Both the position numbers and the translations under genes were made by a program. A stretch of DNA of 64,000 nucleotides from Bacteroidota bacterium (GTDB taxonomy: Bacteria > Bacteroidota > Bacteroidia > Flavobacteriales > Weeksellaceae), in contig JAEXBS010000047.1 in NCBI GenBank assembly GCA_023393915.1, forward strand, positions 248,001 through 312,000, read 5' to 3'. Numbering within the stretch: the stretch's first letter is position 1; each line of letters opens with the position of its first letter. The notes below the pieces were generated by a model. That model made no database searches. It was not told the origin of the DNA and saw nothing but the letters and a program-made list of their open reading frames with translations. Shown in pieces: positions 7,577-14,766 of this stretch.

Positions 7577-7719
7577 AAATAGCAATAGTGCTGTACCCTT
7601 TTATTCACATTATGGTGATAGGTGGAAAAGTTGAGAAAGCTCAATCAACCACACGCTTTGAAGTCAAAGTGAAAACAGAAAAAATAAATCAGAAAGTAAT
7701 AACCATTCAACCTCGATAA
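7573..7719 (+). CDS. 48-residue hypothetical protein
   Basis: It starts at the ATGA overlap with the preceding gene and ends with TAA at 7717-7719, five nt before the MBL-fold gene. The N-terminal third is apolar (MKIAIVLYPFIHIMVIGG), like a weak signal or membrane anchor; the rest is charged (TTRFEVKVKTEKINQKVITI). Coupled overlap and the filled gap support translation. Function unknown. Confidence 0.45.
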   Translation: MKIAIVLYPFIHIMVIGGKVEKAQSTTRFEVKVKTEKINQKVITIQPR

Positions 7720-7723
7720 GAAC

Positions 7724-8452
7724 ATGACTCTAACTATAATTGGCAGCAACTCAGCAGGGAACTGTTACGTTCTCCAGAATGAAAATGAAGCTTTGATCCT
7801 GGAGTGCGGAATGCCTTTTAAAGAGGCTCAAAAGGCCTTGGATTTTAATACTGAAAAGGTTGTAGGCGCACTGGTGAGCCATGAGCATGGAGATCACTTT
7901 AAATATGTCGCAGACTTCCAAAATAGAGGAATTCAGGTGTATGCTAGTAAAGGGACCTGGGAGAAAAAGGGAATGAAAGGAAATGAGCTGCACCATGGGG
8001 AGTTGACAAAAATTGGCAATTTCAAGATCATGCCTTTCAATGTGAAGCATGATTGCGCGGAACCTCTAGGCTTTATTATTGATCACCCGGAAACAGGACA
8101 GATCCTATTTGCAACAGATACCTATTACCTTCCTTTCCTATTCGACAACATTACCCATTGGTTAATCGAGTGTAATTATCGTAGGGATATCCTCGATGCC
8201 AATTGCCCAGAGGGTTCTTTTAAGCAAGTTCTACGAGATAGAACACTAGAGTCTCACATGAGCTACGACACGTGCAAAAAGGCGCTTCTAGCGAACGATC
8301 TGAGCACGACTAGAACAATCACTCTCATTCACCTTTCAGACGGAAATAGCAACGCCCGGGAATTCAAAGCCGGGATCGAAAAAGCCACCGGTAAAACAAC
8401 CTATGTGGCCTCAAAAAACATGATTATTAACTATAAGAAAACTCCATTTTAG
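7724..8452 (+). CDS. MBL-fold metallo-hydrolase
   Basis: The protein has 242 residues. The metallo-beta-lactamase signature SHEHGDH is at residues 52-58, preceded by LILECGMPFKEAQKAL and followed by further ligands in VKHDCAEPLGF, ATDTYYLP and TLIHLSDGN. This resembles the short MBL-fold proteins often encoded in Bacteroidota phage replication modules, thought to be nucleic-acid hydrolases. The substrate cannot be read from the sequence. It is followed directly by the methyltransferase remnant. Confidence 0.8.
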   Translation: MTLTIIGSNSAGNCYVLQNENEALILECGMPFKEAQKALDFNTEKVVGALVSHEHGDHFKYVADFQNRGIQVYASKGTWEKKGMKGNELHHGELTKIGNFKIMPFNVKHDCAEPLGFIIDHPETGQILFATDTYYLPFLFDNITHWLIECNYRRDILDANCPEGSFKQVLRDRTLESHMSYDTCKKALLANDLSTTRTITLIHLSDGNSNAREFKAGIEKATGKTTYVASKNMIINYKKTPF

Positions 8453-8453
8453 A

Positions 8454-8602
8454 ATGAAGATTAACATCATAATTGTAAGTGACAGTCATGAAAAACTTTC
8501 ATTACTAGAAGATGAAAGAGTTGATATGTGCATTACCTCTCCCCCCAATACGCTCAGCTGGCAGAAAAGCGTATAAATCAAGAATTAGGACTTTTTAAAT
8601 AG
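8454..8602 (+). pseudogene. Collapsed DNA methyltransferase gene remnant
   Basis: From the ATG at 8454 the frame reads a typical start of a phage N4/N6 DNA methyltransferase: MKINIIIVSDSHEKLSLLED, then RVDMCITSPP, where TSPP is motif IV of the DPPY/SPPY class. Immediately after TSPP the frame becomes nonsense and stops at 8574-8576. In the frame shifted by one, 8547-8602 reads YAQLAEKRINQELGLFK followed by TAG, which matches the C-terminal end of the same enzyme class. A large internal deletion has removed nearly the whole catalytic gene and left both ends. A 40-residue peptide could still be made from the first frame but should have no activity. Confidence 0.75.
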
Positions 8603-8609
8603 TATCAAG

Positions 8610-9314
8610 ATGGCTGAAAATAAGAATAGTTTTATCATTTATACTGACTGGAAGCAAGACTTCGAGTTCTTAACAAATGAAGAAGCAGGGAAGCTAATTA
8701 AGCATTTGCTTCAATTTGCTTCAGATGAAAATCCTACGCTTGAAAATGAAGATCGTTTGCTTCAATTTGCCGCTCAAAAGATGAAAGCCGTGATGAAAAA
8801 AGATTTGAAAAAATATGAGTCTGTTGTTAAGCAAAGGATAGAAGCAGGAAAAAAAGGAGGTCTAAATAGCGGTAAATCAAGAGCTTCGAAGCAAAACGAA
8901 GCAAACGAAGCAAATGCTTCAACTTCGAAGCAAAACGAACATGTAAATGTAAATGATAATGTAAATGATAATGTAAATAATAGTAATAAAGAAAAAGTAG
9001 AAAAAGAAAACGGAGCTGAAGCTCCTACACCTCAAAGTAAAAGTTTCAATTTCAAGAAATGCACGAAGGAGGAATTTTCGCGAGAAGTCGGAAAGTATGT
9101 TGAGGAGTATGGACGAGATATGTGTAATCACTTTCACCGGTATTGGGTTGAGCCAGACGCTCACGGAAAAATGAAGTTCCAGCTTAAAAAGACCTGGAGC
9201 ACTCGTGGACGATTAACCAGCTGGAAAAACAACGAGTCAAAGTACGGATCCACAAAACCGCAACCACAACCTGTAAACCAAGGCCAAGTATTCAGAGGCC
9301 CCTTTGACGTATGA
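8610..9314 (+). CDS. Replication initiator / helicase-loader candidate (DUF6291-like)
   Basis: The protein has 234 residues. The N-terminal ~85 residues (SFIIYTDWKQDFEFLTNEEAGKLIKHLLQF in parts) match DUF6291-like phage replication proteins. A low-complexity linker (~95-140) is rich in Asn, Lys and Glu. The C-terminal domain (~148-215) has YVEEYGRDMCNHFHRYW and TWSTRGRLTSWKNNE, as in DnaT/lambda-O-type loaders. It overlaps the DnaB-like gene by 4 nt (ATGA), the expected partner. The linker DNA contains iteron-like repeats and an AT-rich tract, so the phage origin may lie within this gene. Confidence 0.7.
   Translation: MAENKNSFIIYTDWKQDFEFLTNEEAGKLIKHLLQFASDENPTLENEDRLLQFAAQKMKAVMKKDLKKYESVVKQRIEAGKKGGLNSGKSRASKQNEANEANASTSKQNEHVNVNDNVNDNVNNSNKEKVEKENGAEAPTPQSKSFNFKKCTKEEFSREVGKYVEEYGRDMCNHFHRYWVEPDAHGKMKFQLKKTWSTRGRLTSWKNNESKYGSTKPQPQPVNQGQVFRGPFDV
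8705..8995 (+). repeat. Iteron-like repeats plus AT-rich tract (candidate replication origin)
   Basis: The 8-mer GAAGCAAA or its complement TTTGCTTC occurs seven times: 8705, 8715 and 8756 as TTTGCTTC, and 8888, 8898, 8907 and 8927 as GAAGCAAA. Spacings of 9-10 bp put neighbours on the same helix face. A longer 17-bp direct repeat lies at 8884-8900 and 8923-8939. An AT-rich stretch with repeated AATGATAATGTA follows from 8940 to about 8995. Repeats plus an unwinding element inside an initiator-like gene resemble the lambda origin in gene O. Function is inference. Confidence 0.5.
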
Positions 9315-10411
9315 GTTTCGTAGAAATAAATAATCACGTAAGATCCAGGATGCGCCATATCCGTGAGAATGGCGAGCTCGATCCGATCAAGTTTGGTTTC
9401 CAAAGCTGGAACCAGTACGACAAAGGAAAGCTGATCATGGGATCCAGGAAATGTACCATGCTAATCGGCGGTGAACCCAACCACGGAAAATCCCAATTCA
9501 CGAACGAGCTGGTGATGCAAATGATCGAGAAATACAACTTCAAAGTTGCCCTCTTCACGACGGAATCCGGAGACGTCGAGAAAGTGTTTACCCAGTTTTG
9601 TGGGTACTACCAGGGAAGACCATACGCAAAATTAAGACCGGATGGAACTGAAAATGATTTCGCCATGACTGATGCTGAAGCAGATGAAGCAGAAGCCTTC
9701 CTGAGAGATAATCTCTTCGTGTTCAAGCAGGATCGCAAGGACTCAGCCTACCAATCTCTCGAGAATATTTACAAGCAACTGGCAGAGCTCGAGAAGCATT
9801 ACGAAATAAAAATCGATTCGCTGGTGATTGATCCGATCTACGATGTGGATGATTTTGAGCCAAAAGCCTCGGAGGTTCTTAGGGTTCTCAACCGTTTCAA
9901 CCTGGAAGCAGAGGAAAACAATCGTTTTGACATTGTGGTAAATCACGTGGCAGAAACTGCAAAAACAGTGGATAAGAACGGAAAGAGAAAGAAGCTCCTT
10001 GCCCTAGCTGACGAGTTCTACGGAGGAAAAAACAACAACCGGAAAGCCATGCTACAGGTCCTGGTCCACCGGCCATACCCCAACAATGATCCTGAGCAAG
10101 GCGAGATCATCGCCGAGAACCAAACGGATATCCACATTCTCAAGGTTAAGCCTGAAGGGATTGCTAAATGGGGGAAATATCCAATCTACTACGATTGGAA
10201 GAGCCGGCGCTATTACGAGTGGATCGAAGAGGATGGAACAACGCCTTACCCTTCATTCGCCAATTGCGTGAAATTCGTGGATAGACGACCAAACGAGGAC
10301 GTAATCAAAACTTTCAGACCAACAGTAGAGCAAGCATTTGACGCTCCAGTAACAACACCAAAAAAAGAAGAATACGATGGATTCGACGACGACAATGATA
10401 TGCCATTTTAG
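9311..10411 (+). CDS. DnaB-like replicative helicase / AAA_25 ATPase
   Basis: The protein has 366 residues. The Walker A motif GGEPNHGKSQ is at residues 53-62 and a Walker B-like SLVIDPIYDV near residue 175, followed by VVNHVAETAK, in the place of the sensor loop of DnaB/RadA-type RecA folds. The N-terminal DnaB domain is absent, as in many Bacteroidota phage helicases. The tail FDDDNDMPF resembles an SSB-type acidic C-terminus. It starts in a 4-nt overlap with the loader candidate, so the two probably act together at the phage origin. Confidence 0.8.
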   Translation: MSFVEINNHVRSRMRHIRENGELDPIKFGFQSWNQYDKGKLIMGSRKCTMLIGGEPNHGKSQFTNELVMQMIEKYNFKVALFTTESGDVEKVFTQFCGYYQGRPYAKLRPDGTENDFAMTDAEADEAEAFLRDNLFVFKQDRKDSAYQSLENIYKQLAELEKHYEIKIDSLVIDPIYDVDDFEPKASEVLRVLNRFNLEAEENNRFDIVVNHVAETAKTVDKNGKRKKLLALADEFYGGKNNNRKAMLQVLVHRPYPNNDPEQGEIIAENQTDIHILKVKPEGIAKWGKYPIYYDWKSRRYYEWIEEDGTTPYPSFANCVKFVDRRPNEDVIKTFRPTVEQAFDAPVTTPKKEEYDGFDDDNDMPF

Positions 10412-10739
10412 AGAATATCTCAAAGGCTGGAACGACAAAGTGAACAGTGCAGAAGGAATGCACAGCAAAGCTCTACTGACCGACAAAATCAAATCTGCGA
10501 TGAAGCGAATTTCAAATGTTCTTTGCGAGGCTGAGGAAAAGGTCATGAAAAAATATACCGAGGAAGTGAACCAGGGCAAAGCGCTGGTAGATCTTCAAAG
10601 CAAACCTTTCCACAAGGAGCTGACGAAAGCTCATGCAGAACTCACAAGTGTTCTCTACGAAATCGAGAGAGTCTACGAGCTTCAGAACCGCCTGATTGAC
10701 GAAAACTACAAACTGAGAATTGAAATCACAAAAAAATAA
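10395..10739 (+). CDS. Hypothetical coiled-coil early protein
   Basis: The protein has 114 residues from the ATG at 10395, chosen to limit overlap with the helicase gene to 17 nt; an in-frame ATG at 10377 would add six residues. It is largely helical and charged, with heptad-like segments (KIKSAMKRISNVLCEAEEKVMKKYTEEV in parts; YEIERVYELQNRLIDENYKLRIEI). Probably a small oligomer in the replication cluster. No family recognised. Confidence 0.6.
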   Translation: MICHFREYLKGWNDKVNSAEGMHSKALLTDKIKSAMKRISNVLCEAEEKVMKKYTEEVNQGKALVDLQSKPFHKELTKAHAELTSVLYEIERVYELQNRLIDENYKLRIEITKK

Positions 10740-10745
10740 TACACC

Positions 10746-11099
10746 ATGCCACACCTCAAATTTTTCATTCGCTTCGCTGATTTGTATCGAATTTCCCCGG
10801 AAGAGATCACTGGGAAATGTAAAAATCGATTTCTGTTTTACATGAGAGTAATTCTAGCCAAGGAACTACGAAAGCGAGGAATGCGAAGAGTTGAGATAGC
10901 AGCATTTCTCCGACGGCGAAAAAGCACAGCTACCTACTACCTGCGCCAGTACGAGATCTGCCAGCGCCAAGATCAGCAATTCAAAAATTACCAACAATAT
11001 TTCAAAAATTATCACAACCTATGGAGAATTTCAAAATTGAAGCAAAGGCGGATGAAGATCTACTCACGATCTCAGCGCTCACAATCACAGAAAAAATAA
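10746..11099 (+). CDS. DnaA C-terminal-domain-like DNA-binding protein
   Basis: The protein has 117 residues. Residues ~14-75 read ISPEEITGKCKNRFLFYMRVILAKELRKRG, then RRVEIAAFLRRRKSTATYYLRQYE (in parts), matching the layout of DnaA domain IV: arginine-rich helix, alanine/leucine helix, then the HTH with the H/STV-like contact loop. It may recognise DnaA-box-like sites or act as a transcription factor. Its last 79 nt overlap the next gene. The C-terminal tail is basic and probably unstructured. Confidence 0.65.
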   Translation: MPHLKFFIRFADLYRISPEEITGKCKNRFLFYMRVILAKELRKRGMRRVEIAAFLRRRKSTATYYLRQYEICQRQDQQFKNYQQYFKNYHNLWRISKLKQRRMKIYSRSQRSQSQKK

Positions 11100-11257
11100 C
11101 AAATGAGCACGGCTACCGGTGGAAAAAGAAAACGCCCAAAATTGAAGTCATCGGGACCTACCTCCACCACAAAACAGGCGGTATCACCCGCGTTAAAGTT
11201 ATCGGAAACTGCCAAAACTGGGCAGATGGCGGACTTCATCAACACTTACCAAAATAA
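11021..11257 (+). CDS. Small conserved phage protein
   Basis: The protein has 78 residues. The core IEVIGTYLHHKTGGITRVKVIGNCQNWADGG (read in parts) is beta-rich and ends with a Cys-Gln-Asn-Trp motif. It overlaps the preceding gene by 79 nt in another frame. Of the two frames across 11103-11257, this one has the more protein-like pattern. Function unknown. Confidence 0.5.
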   Translation: MENFKIEAKADEDLLTISALTITEKITNEHGYRWKKKTPKIEVIGTYLHHKTGGITRVKVIGNCQNWADGGLHQHLPK

Positions 11258-11275
11258 TTTAAAAAATACATCAAA

Positions 11276-11656
11276 ATGGAAATTACAGGAAAATTTATCA
11301 AGAAATCAGATGTCAAAACCTTTGAAAGCGGATTCCAAGTCCAAGAATTTTATTTGGATTGCAAGAAATTCAATCCCAACACAGGAGAACCAATAGAAAA
11401 TCTTTTGAAGTTCCAGATGTCGGGATCCAAGATTGAAACCTTGAACTCGCTGAAAAAGGGAGACAACGTGAAAGTACTCTTCAGCATTCAAGGGAGGCTC
11501 TTCGACAAAAAAGACGGGTCCGGAAAAGCGCATGTTCAAAACCTAGACGCCTGGAAGTTTGAAGTGGTCCAGGATCAGGTTAGCAGCACTCAGACAACTG
11601 CACTACAGCAGCAGGTGCAAAGCAGCAACGAGGAAGAAGAAGATTTACCATTCTAG
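11276..11656 (+). CDS. SSB-like protein (DUF3127 type)
   Basis: The protein has 126 residues. MEITGKFIKKSDVKTFESGF, then KKGDNVKVLFSIQGRLFDKK and a WKFEVV strand, form an OB-fold pattern typical of DUF3127. The tail is Gln/Ser-rich and ends in EEEEDLPF, the acidic tip typical of bacterial single-stranded DNA-binding proteins, which recruits partners. It likely coats ssDNA in replication and recombination with the RecT-like protein. It precedes the nuclease gene by 3 nt. Confidence 0.8.
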   Translation: MEITGKFIKKSDVKTFESGFQVQEFYLDCKKFNPNTGEPIENLLKFQMSGSKIETLNSLKKGDNVKVLFSIQGRLFDKKDGSGKAHVQNLDAWKFEVVQDQVSSTQTTALQQQVQSSNEEEEDLPF

Positions 11657-11659
11657 GCC

Positions 11660-12076
11660 ATGAAGCACACTGAATCAAAAATCCAAATAGCCTGCGTTAG
11701 GTGGTTCAATCTCCAATACCCGGAGATTGAATCACATTTTTTCTCCGTTCCCAACGGCGGGAAAAGAACCAGAAATCTGGTGAAAACGAAAGACGGCTAC
11801 AAGACCACGAGTATTGAGGGAGGAATTTTGAAGGCTGAGGGCGCCAAATCGGGCGTTTCTGACCTACTTCTCCTAATTCCGAACGAGGAGTATCACTTTC
11901 TCTCAATCGAGATGAAATCAAGCTCCGGATCACTTTCCCAAAATCAAAGAGCTTTCAAACACAATGTCGAAAAACTCGCTTTTGGAAAGTACGTGATCTG
12001 CCGTAGCTTCGATGAATTCAGAAATGAGATCTTGAACTATCTCGCCTCCACACCCTGGGGCAAGAAAAAAGTGTGA
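11660..12076 (+). CDS. VRR-NUC domain nuclease
   Basis: The protein has 138 residues. The PD-(D/E)xK VRR-NUC layout is visible: an early Glu (TESKIQIACVRWF), VPNGGKRTR, then AEGAKSGVSDLLLLIP with the catalytic Asp, and FLSIEMKSSSGSLSQNQ with the E-x-K pair, followed by a Gln. Phage members act as structure-specific or Holliday-junction nucleases. It is the last gene of the early operon; a control region separates it from the packaging/head operon. Confidence 0.85.
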   Translation: MKHTESKIQIACVRWFNLQYPEIESHFFSVPNGGKRTRNLVKTKDGYKTTSIEGGILKAEGAKSGVSDLLLLIPNEEYHFLSIEMKSSSGSLSQNQRAFKHNVEKLAFGKYVICRSFDEFRNEILNYLASTPWGKKKV

Positions 12077-12085
12077 AAAAAAATC

Positions 12086-12148
12086 GTGTAAATTGCAAGA
12101 GTTTCATAACTCTTTGTGTAATTTCCACATAAATTCAAAATAAATTTC
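12086..12148 (+). promoter_or_regulatory. Control region before the head operon, with shared palindrome
   Basis: It contains GTGTAAAT (12086-12093), then AAGAGTT-TCAT-AACTCTT (an inverted repeat centred near 12106), continuing as AACTCTTTGTGTAA and GTGTAATTTCC (12116-12126). Exactly 25 nt after the start of GTGTAATTTCC lies TAAATTTC (12141-12148), one base from the TAnnTTTG -7 element. The region at 25806-25882 has the same palindrome half-sites and the same 25-nt spacing to a consensus -7 box. This suggests one regulator controls both forward structural operons. No binding data. Confidence 0.5.
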
Positions 12149-12162
12149 TAATATTGCGAGAC

Positions 12163-13254
12163 ATGGCTAAAAGTACATTCCAAAACAAGCAAATAATCTC
12201 GAGGGATAACAAGTTCGATGGCAATCCTCGAGTTATCACCAAGAAGCAATTTGCCCTCTTGAAAGATCACCTGGAGACACTAGGCGACCTCTCAGGAGTT
12301 GTGTACTGCCATAACCACAAATGCTACGTTGGTGGAAACCAGCGTTCAGAAGTTTTCGACGGATCAGAGATTGAAATAATTGAAAAGTATGACCAGCCGA
12401 CAGCACAAAAGACCGTTGCTGTCGGCTTCATCAATTTCAGGGGTGAAAAGTTTGCCTACAGGGAAGTAGAATTCTCAGACTACGAATTCAGGATGGCCTG
12501 TATTGTGGCCAACAACGATGGTGGAGAGAACGACTGGGACGAACTTTCCAACTGGGATGTAGAAGAGCTTCAAGATTGGGGACTCTTCATTCCAAATTTC
12601 GAGCCTGAAGAAGCTGAAGACATACCACCGAGCGGTGAAGCTGAAGAAGACGTGGAGAAAGTGGAATGGGTGCCTGATTGCCTATTCGCCTCTGACAACT
12701 CCTTCGATATCCCAACCCTCAAAATGAGCAAGGAGAAAACATACCTCCAGCTGCCTTTCAAACCCTACGGAGCTGACGCTCGAACAAAGACCGGTGTAGG
12801 AACCTATCACTTCTACGTGGATGATTACCGCTTCAACGCAATCTGGAATGATCCTACCAAGATTATCAATTCCGGATGTTCAGCGATCGTCGAGCCTAAC
12901 TGTTCGCTTTACGAGACTACACCGATCGGGTATGGAATATTCCTGATCTACAAGAAGCGTTGGATCGCTCGCTTCCTTCAGGATTTTGGAATTGATGTTT
13001 TTGTGGATCTCAACGTTACCGAAAAGTTCCATGAGTACAACATCCTAGGAATCCCGAAAGGGTACAACGCATTCTTCACACGAGGCTATGACAATCGTAT
13101 CAAAGCGCTGGAGAAAGAATACCAAATCGCAAAAGACATTTCAGGCCTTGACGATCCTAATTTCTGTGTGTACGGAGGATCCAAGAAGGTGAAAGCTTTC
13201 TGCGAAAAGCACAATTTGAATTTCGTTAATAACACAAGTTTAGATCTAGAATAA
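12163..13254 (+). CDS. ParB-like + DUF4417 protein
   Basis: The protein has 363 residues from the ATG at 12163; an upstream TTG at 12154 is a weaker start. Residues ~10-70 (PRVITKKQFALLKDHLETLG, VGGNQRSEVF) look like a ParB/sulfiredoxin-type domain. A linker rich in Glu follows, then a DUF4417 region: VDDYRFNAIWNDPTKIINSG, then CSLYETTPIGYGIFLIYKKRW, then GIPKGYNAFFTRGYDNR. The gene opens the packaging and head operon. Related fusions occur in Bacteroidota phages near terminase; a role in DNA modification or packaging is possible but unproven. It overlaps the next start by one base. Confidence 0.7.
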   Translation: MAKSTFQNKQIISRDNKFDGNPRVITKKQFALLKDHLETLGDLSGVVYCHNHKCYVGGNQRSEVFDGSEIEIIEKYDQPTAQKTVAVGFINFRGEKFAYREVEFSDYEFRMACIVANNDGGENDWDELSNWDVEELQDWGLFIPNFEPEEAEDIPPSGEAEEDVEKVEWVPDCLFASDNSFDIPTLKMSKEKTYLQLPFKPYGADARTKTGVGTYHFYVDDYRFNAIWNDPTKIINSGCSAIVEPNCSLYETTPIGYGIFLIYKKRWIARFLQDFGIDVFVDLNVTEKFHEYNILGIPKGYNAFFTRGYDNRIKALEKEYQIAKDISGLDDPNFCVYGGSKKVKAFCEKHNLNFVNNTSLDLE

Positions 13255-13442
13255 TGGCAAAATCAAGCGGTTCAAATAGGAAATCAACCGGTGGTGGACT
13301 CGGTAACGATGGGAGTGGAAACTACAGGGGCGAGATGAAAAATGTCGAGTCTCTGAAAAACATCCAGGACCGTGAGCTCCAAAGGGAAATCCAACAGGGG
13401 ATATCGAAGTATGAATCCAGGATCGGAATCAGCACTCCATAG
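13254..13442 (+). CDS. N-terminal fragment of a metallopeptidase gene split by TAG
   Basis: The fragment has 62 residues with a Gly/Ser-rich start, then NVESLKNIQDRELQREIQQG and a helix ISKYESRIGI. It stops at TAG (13440-13442). The same frame continues without further stops through 13877 and encodes a metallopeptidase-like domain, so the two pieces are most simply one gene with a nonsense codon; CAG to TAG would be one change. The fragment alone has no recognisable active site. Confidence 0.55.
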   Translation: MAKSSGSNRKSTGGGLGNDGSGNYRGEMKNVESLKNIQDRELQREIQQGISKYESRIGISTP

Positions 13443-13445
13443 ATC

Positions 13446-13877
13446 ATGCTAGCCAACTTACCTGGTGCCTACGGTGTACACGTTACGAGTGCAGCAGATG
13501 GAAAGTCAATTGGCGTGTACCTGGATAAAAAGACCTTCAAGAACGGAACAACGAAAAGCATTACTACCATTAAGAATCGAGCCTACAAGTCTAAGTTTCT
13601 AACGAAAACAAACAAGCCGGTTCAACATACGATCATCCATGAGTTAGGCCACGCAACGTGGAACTCTCACTTGAAATCTGCGAAAGCTGTGAGAGCAGGA
13701 ACGGAGATCAAGAGCATGTTCAAAACATTCAAGAAGGAGAAGCCGAAAGCTTATGGCCGGTATGCTTACTCGAATGTGAATGAGTTTTGGGCAGAGGTGA
13801 CTGCAAAGGCAGTATTGGGAAGAGCTGACAAGTACACTCGCTTCCTGAAGAAGACCATCAAAAAACACAAACTCTAA
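13446..13877 (+). CDS. Zinc metallopeptidase-like domain (downstream of in-frame TAG)
   Basis: The protein has 143 residues from the ATG at 13446, which lies one codon after the in-frame TAG that ends the preceding fragment. HTIIHELGHATW carries HExxH (His65, Glu66, His69 in this fragment), and a downstream NEFWAEVTAKAVL supplies a possible third ligand, as in phage-encoded Zn peptidases near head genes. Reinitiation at this ATG could yield an intact catalytic domain. It may process head or virion proteins; the substrate is unknown. Confidence 0.6.
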   Translation: MLANLPGAYGVHVTSAADGKSIGVYLDKKTFKNGTTKSITTIKNRAYKSKFLTKTNKPVQHTIIHELGHATWNSHLKSAKAVRAGTEIKSMFKTFKKEKPKAYGRYAYSNVNEFWAEVTAKAVLGRADKYTRFLKKTIKKHKL

Positions 13878-13893
13878 ATAAAACCCCTCAGAA

Positions 13894-14145
13894 ATGATAG
13901 ACAAGAATTTTAACAAATCGCACTACGATCAAATGATTTCCAACAATGACGATTGGAAAAGATTTACAGAAGAAGAGCTCCGAGAAGAAGTGCGCAAAGG
14001 AGCAGAGCTCGTGGAAAAGAACAAAGGTTTCTACGGACTCGAGAACACAGCTACTGACGCAGAAATGATCTCGCTAGGTGCACTGATAGATTTTAGATTG
14101 GCAAAGGAGGATCTGGGAGAATACGTTGAAGAAATAGACACCTAA
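13894..14145 (+). CDS. Small acidic hypothetical protein
   Basis: The protein has 83 residues and is acidic, with a helical pattern (WKRFTEEELREEVRKGAELVEKNKG; AEMISLGALIDFRLAKEDL). It ends on the first base of the next start. The position before the terminase small subunit suggests a packaging-related helper, but no family is recognised. Confidence 0.55.
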   Translation: MIDKNFNKSHYDQMISNNDDWKRFTEEELREEVRKGAELVEKNKGFYGLENTATDAEMISLGALIDFRLAKEDLGEYVEEIDT

Positions 14146-14765
14146 TGGCAAGAAAAAAGGCTATAGAAAGAACCACACCAAATAACCGTAAGGGCGCAAA
14201 AAATAGCTCTACGGTTATTATTCGTTGGGAGCTACTTGAACCTTTCATAAAAGCCGGGTATAATGGTACTCAAATAGCTGAAAAGTATGGCATTTCCTAC
14301 AGCACATTACAGAAAAGATGCTTGAAGGAAAACAACATGCAGATTTCACAATATATCAGAAATTCCCCTGATAGAATCATTCAGGAGTTTGAAAAGCCTG
14401 AAAGACAAGGAAGTATGACAACAACCTGGGATAAAATCGACCGGATGCTGGAAGCTGGTTGCCTTGGAACTGAGATAGCTGCCACCTTTGGAATGAGTGA
14501 GGAGTATTTTTGTAAACTCATGAAAATCAAGAACAAAGAGAATTTCTCAGATACCAGGAGAGCGAAAAAGCATAAAGGAGACGCCCAGTTGAGAATACGC
14601 CAGTACGATCTTGCTATGAAGGGAGATAAAAAAATGCTTGAAATCCTCGGTAAGGATCGTTTAAGCCAAACAGAGAAGCAGGAAATAAACATGAACGTGA
14701 AAGCTCGAGTGCTCACCAAAGAGGAAATTAAAGCTCACTTGAAAGATTTAGATCAAGATTATTAG
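14145..14765 (+). CDS. Terminase small subunit (probable)
   Basis: The protein has 206 residues. It has two HTH-like segments: LEPFIKAGYNGTQIAEKYGISYSTLQKRCLKE (in parts) and DRMLEAGCLGTEIAATFGMSEEYFCKLM. A basic region follows, then LRIRQYDLAMKGDKKMLEILGKDRLSQTEKQE, typical of small-subunit C-termini. It lies one nt before the large subunit gene. It should bind the phage packaging site and load DNA onto the motor. Confidence 0.75.
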   Translation: MARKKAIERTTPNNRKGAKNSSTVIIRWELLEPFIKAGYNGTQIAEKYGISYSTLQKRCLKENNMQISQYIRNSPDRIIQEFEKPERQGSMTTTWDKIDRMLEAGCLGTEIAATFGMSEEYFCKLMKIKNKENFSDTRRAKKHKGDAQLRIRQYDLAMKGDKKMLEILGKDRLSQTEKQEINMNVKARVLTKEEIKAHLKDLDQDY

Positions 14766-14766
14766 A

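Noticed and set aside
8880..8995. Short repeats considered as a CRISPR array
   Set aside because: Repeats are only 8-17 bp, lie inside a coding frame and lack regular spacers; an origin or low-complexity linker explains them better.
11103..11396. 97-codon forward ORF
   Set aside because: It overlaps two better genes (11021-11257 and 11276-11656) in another frame and is low complexity (Lys/Ser/Thr).
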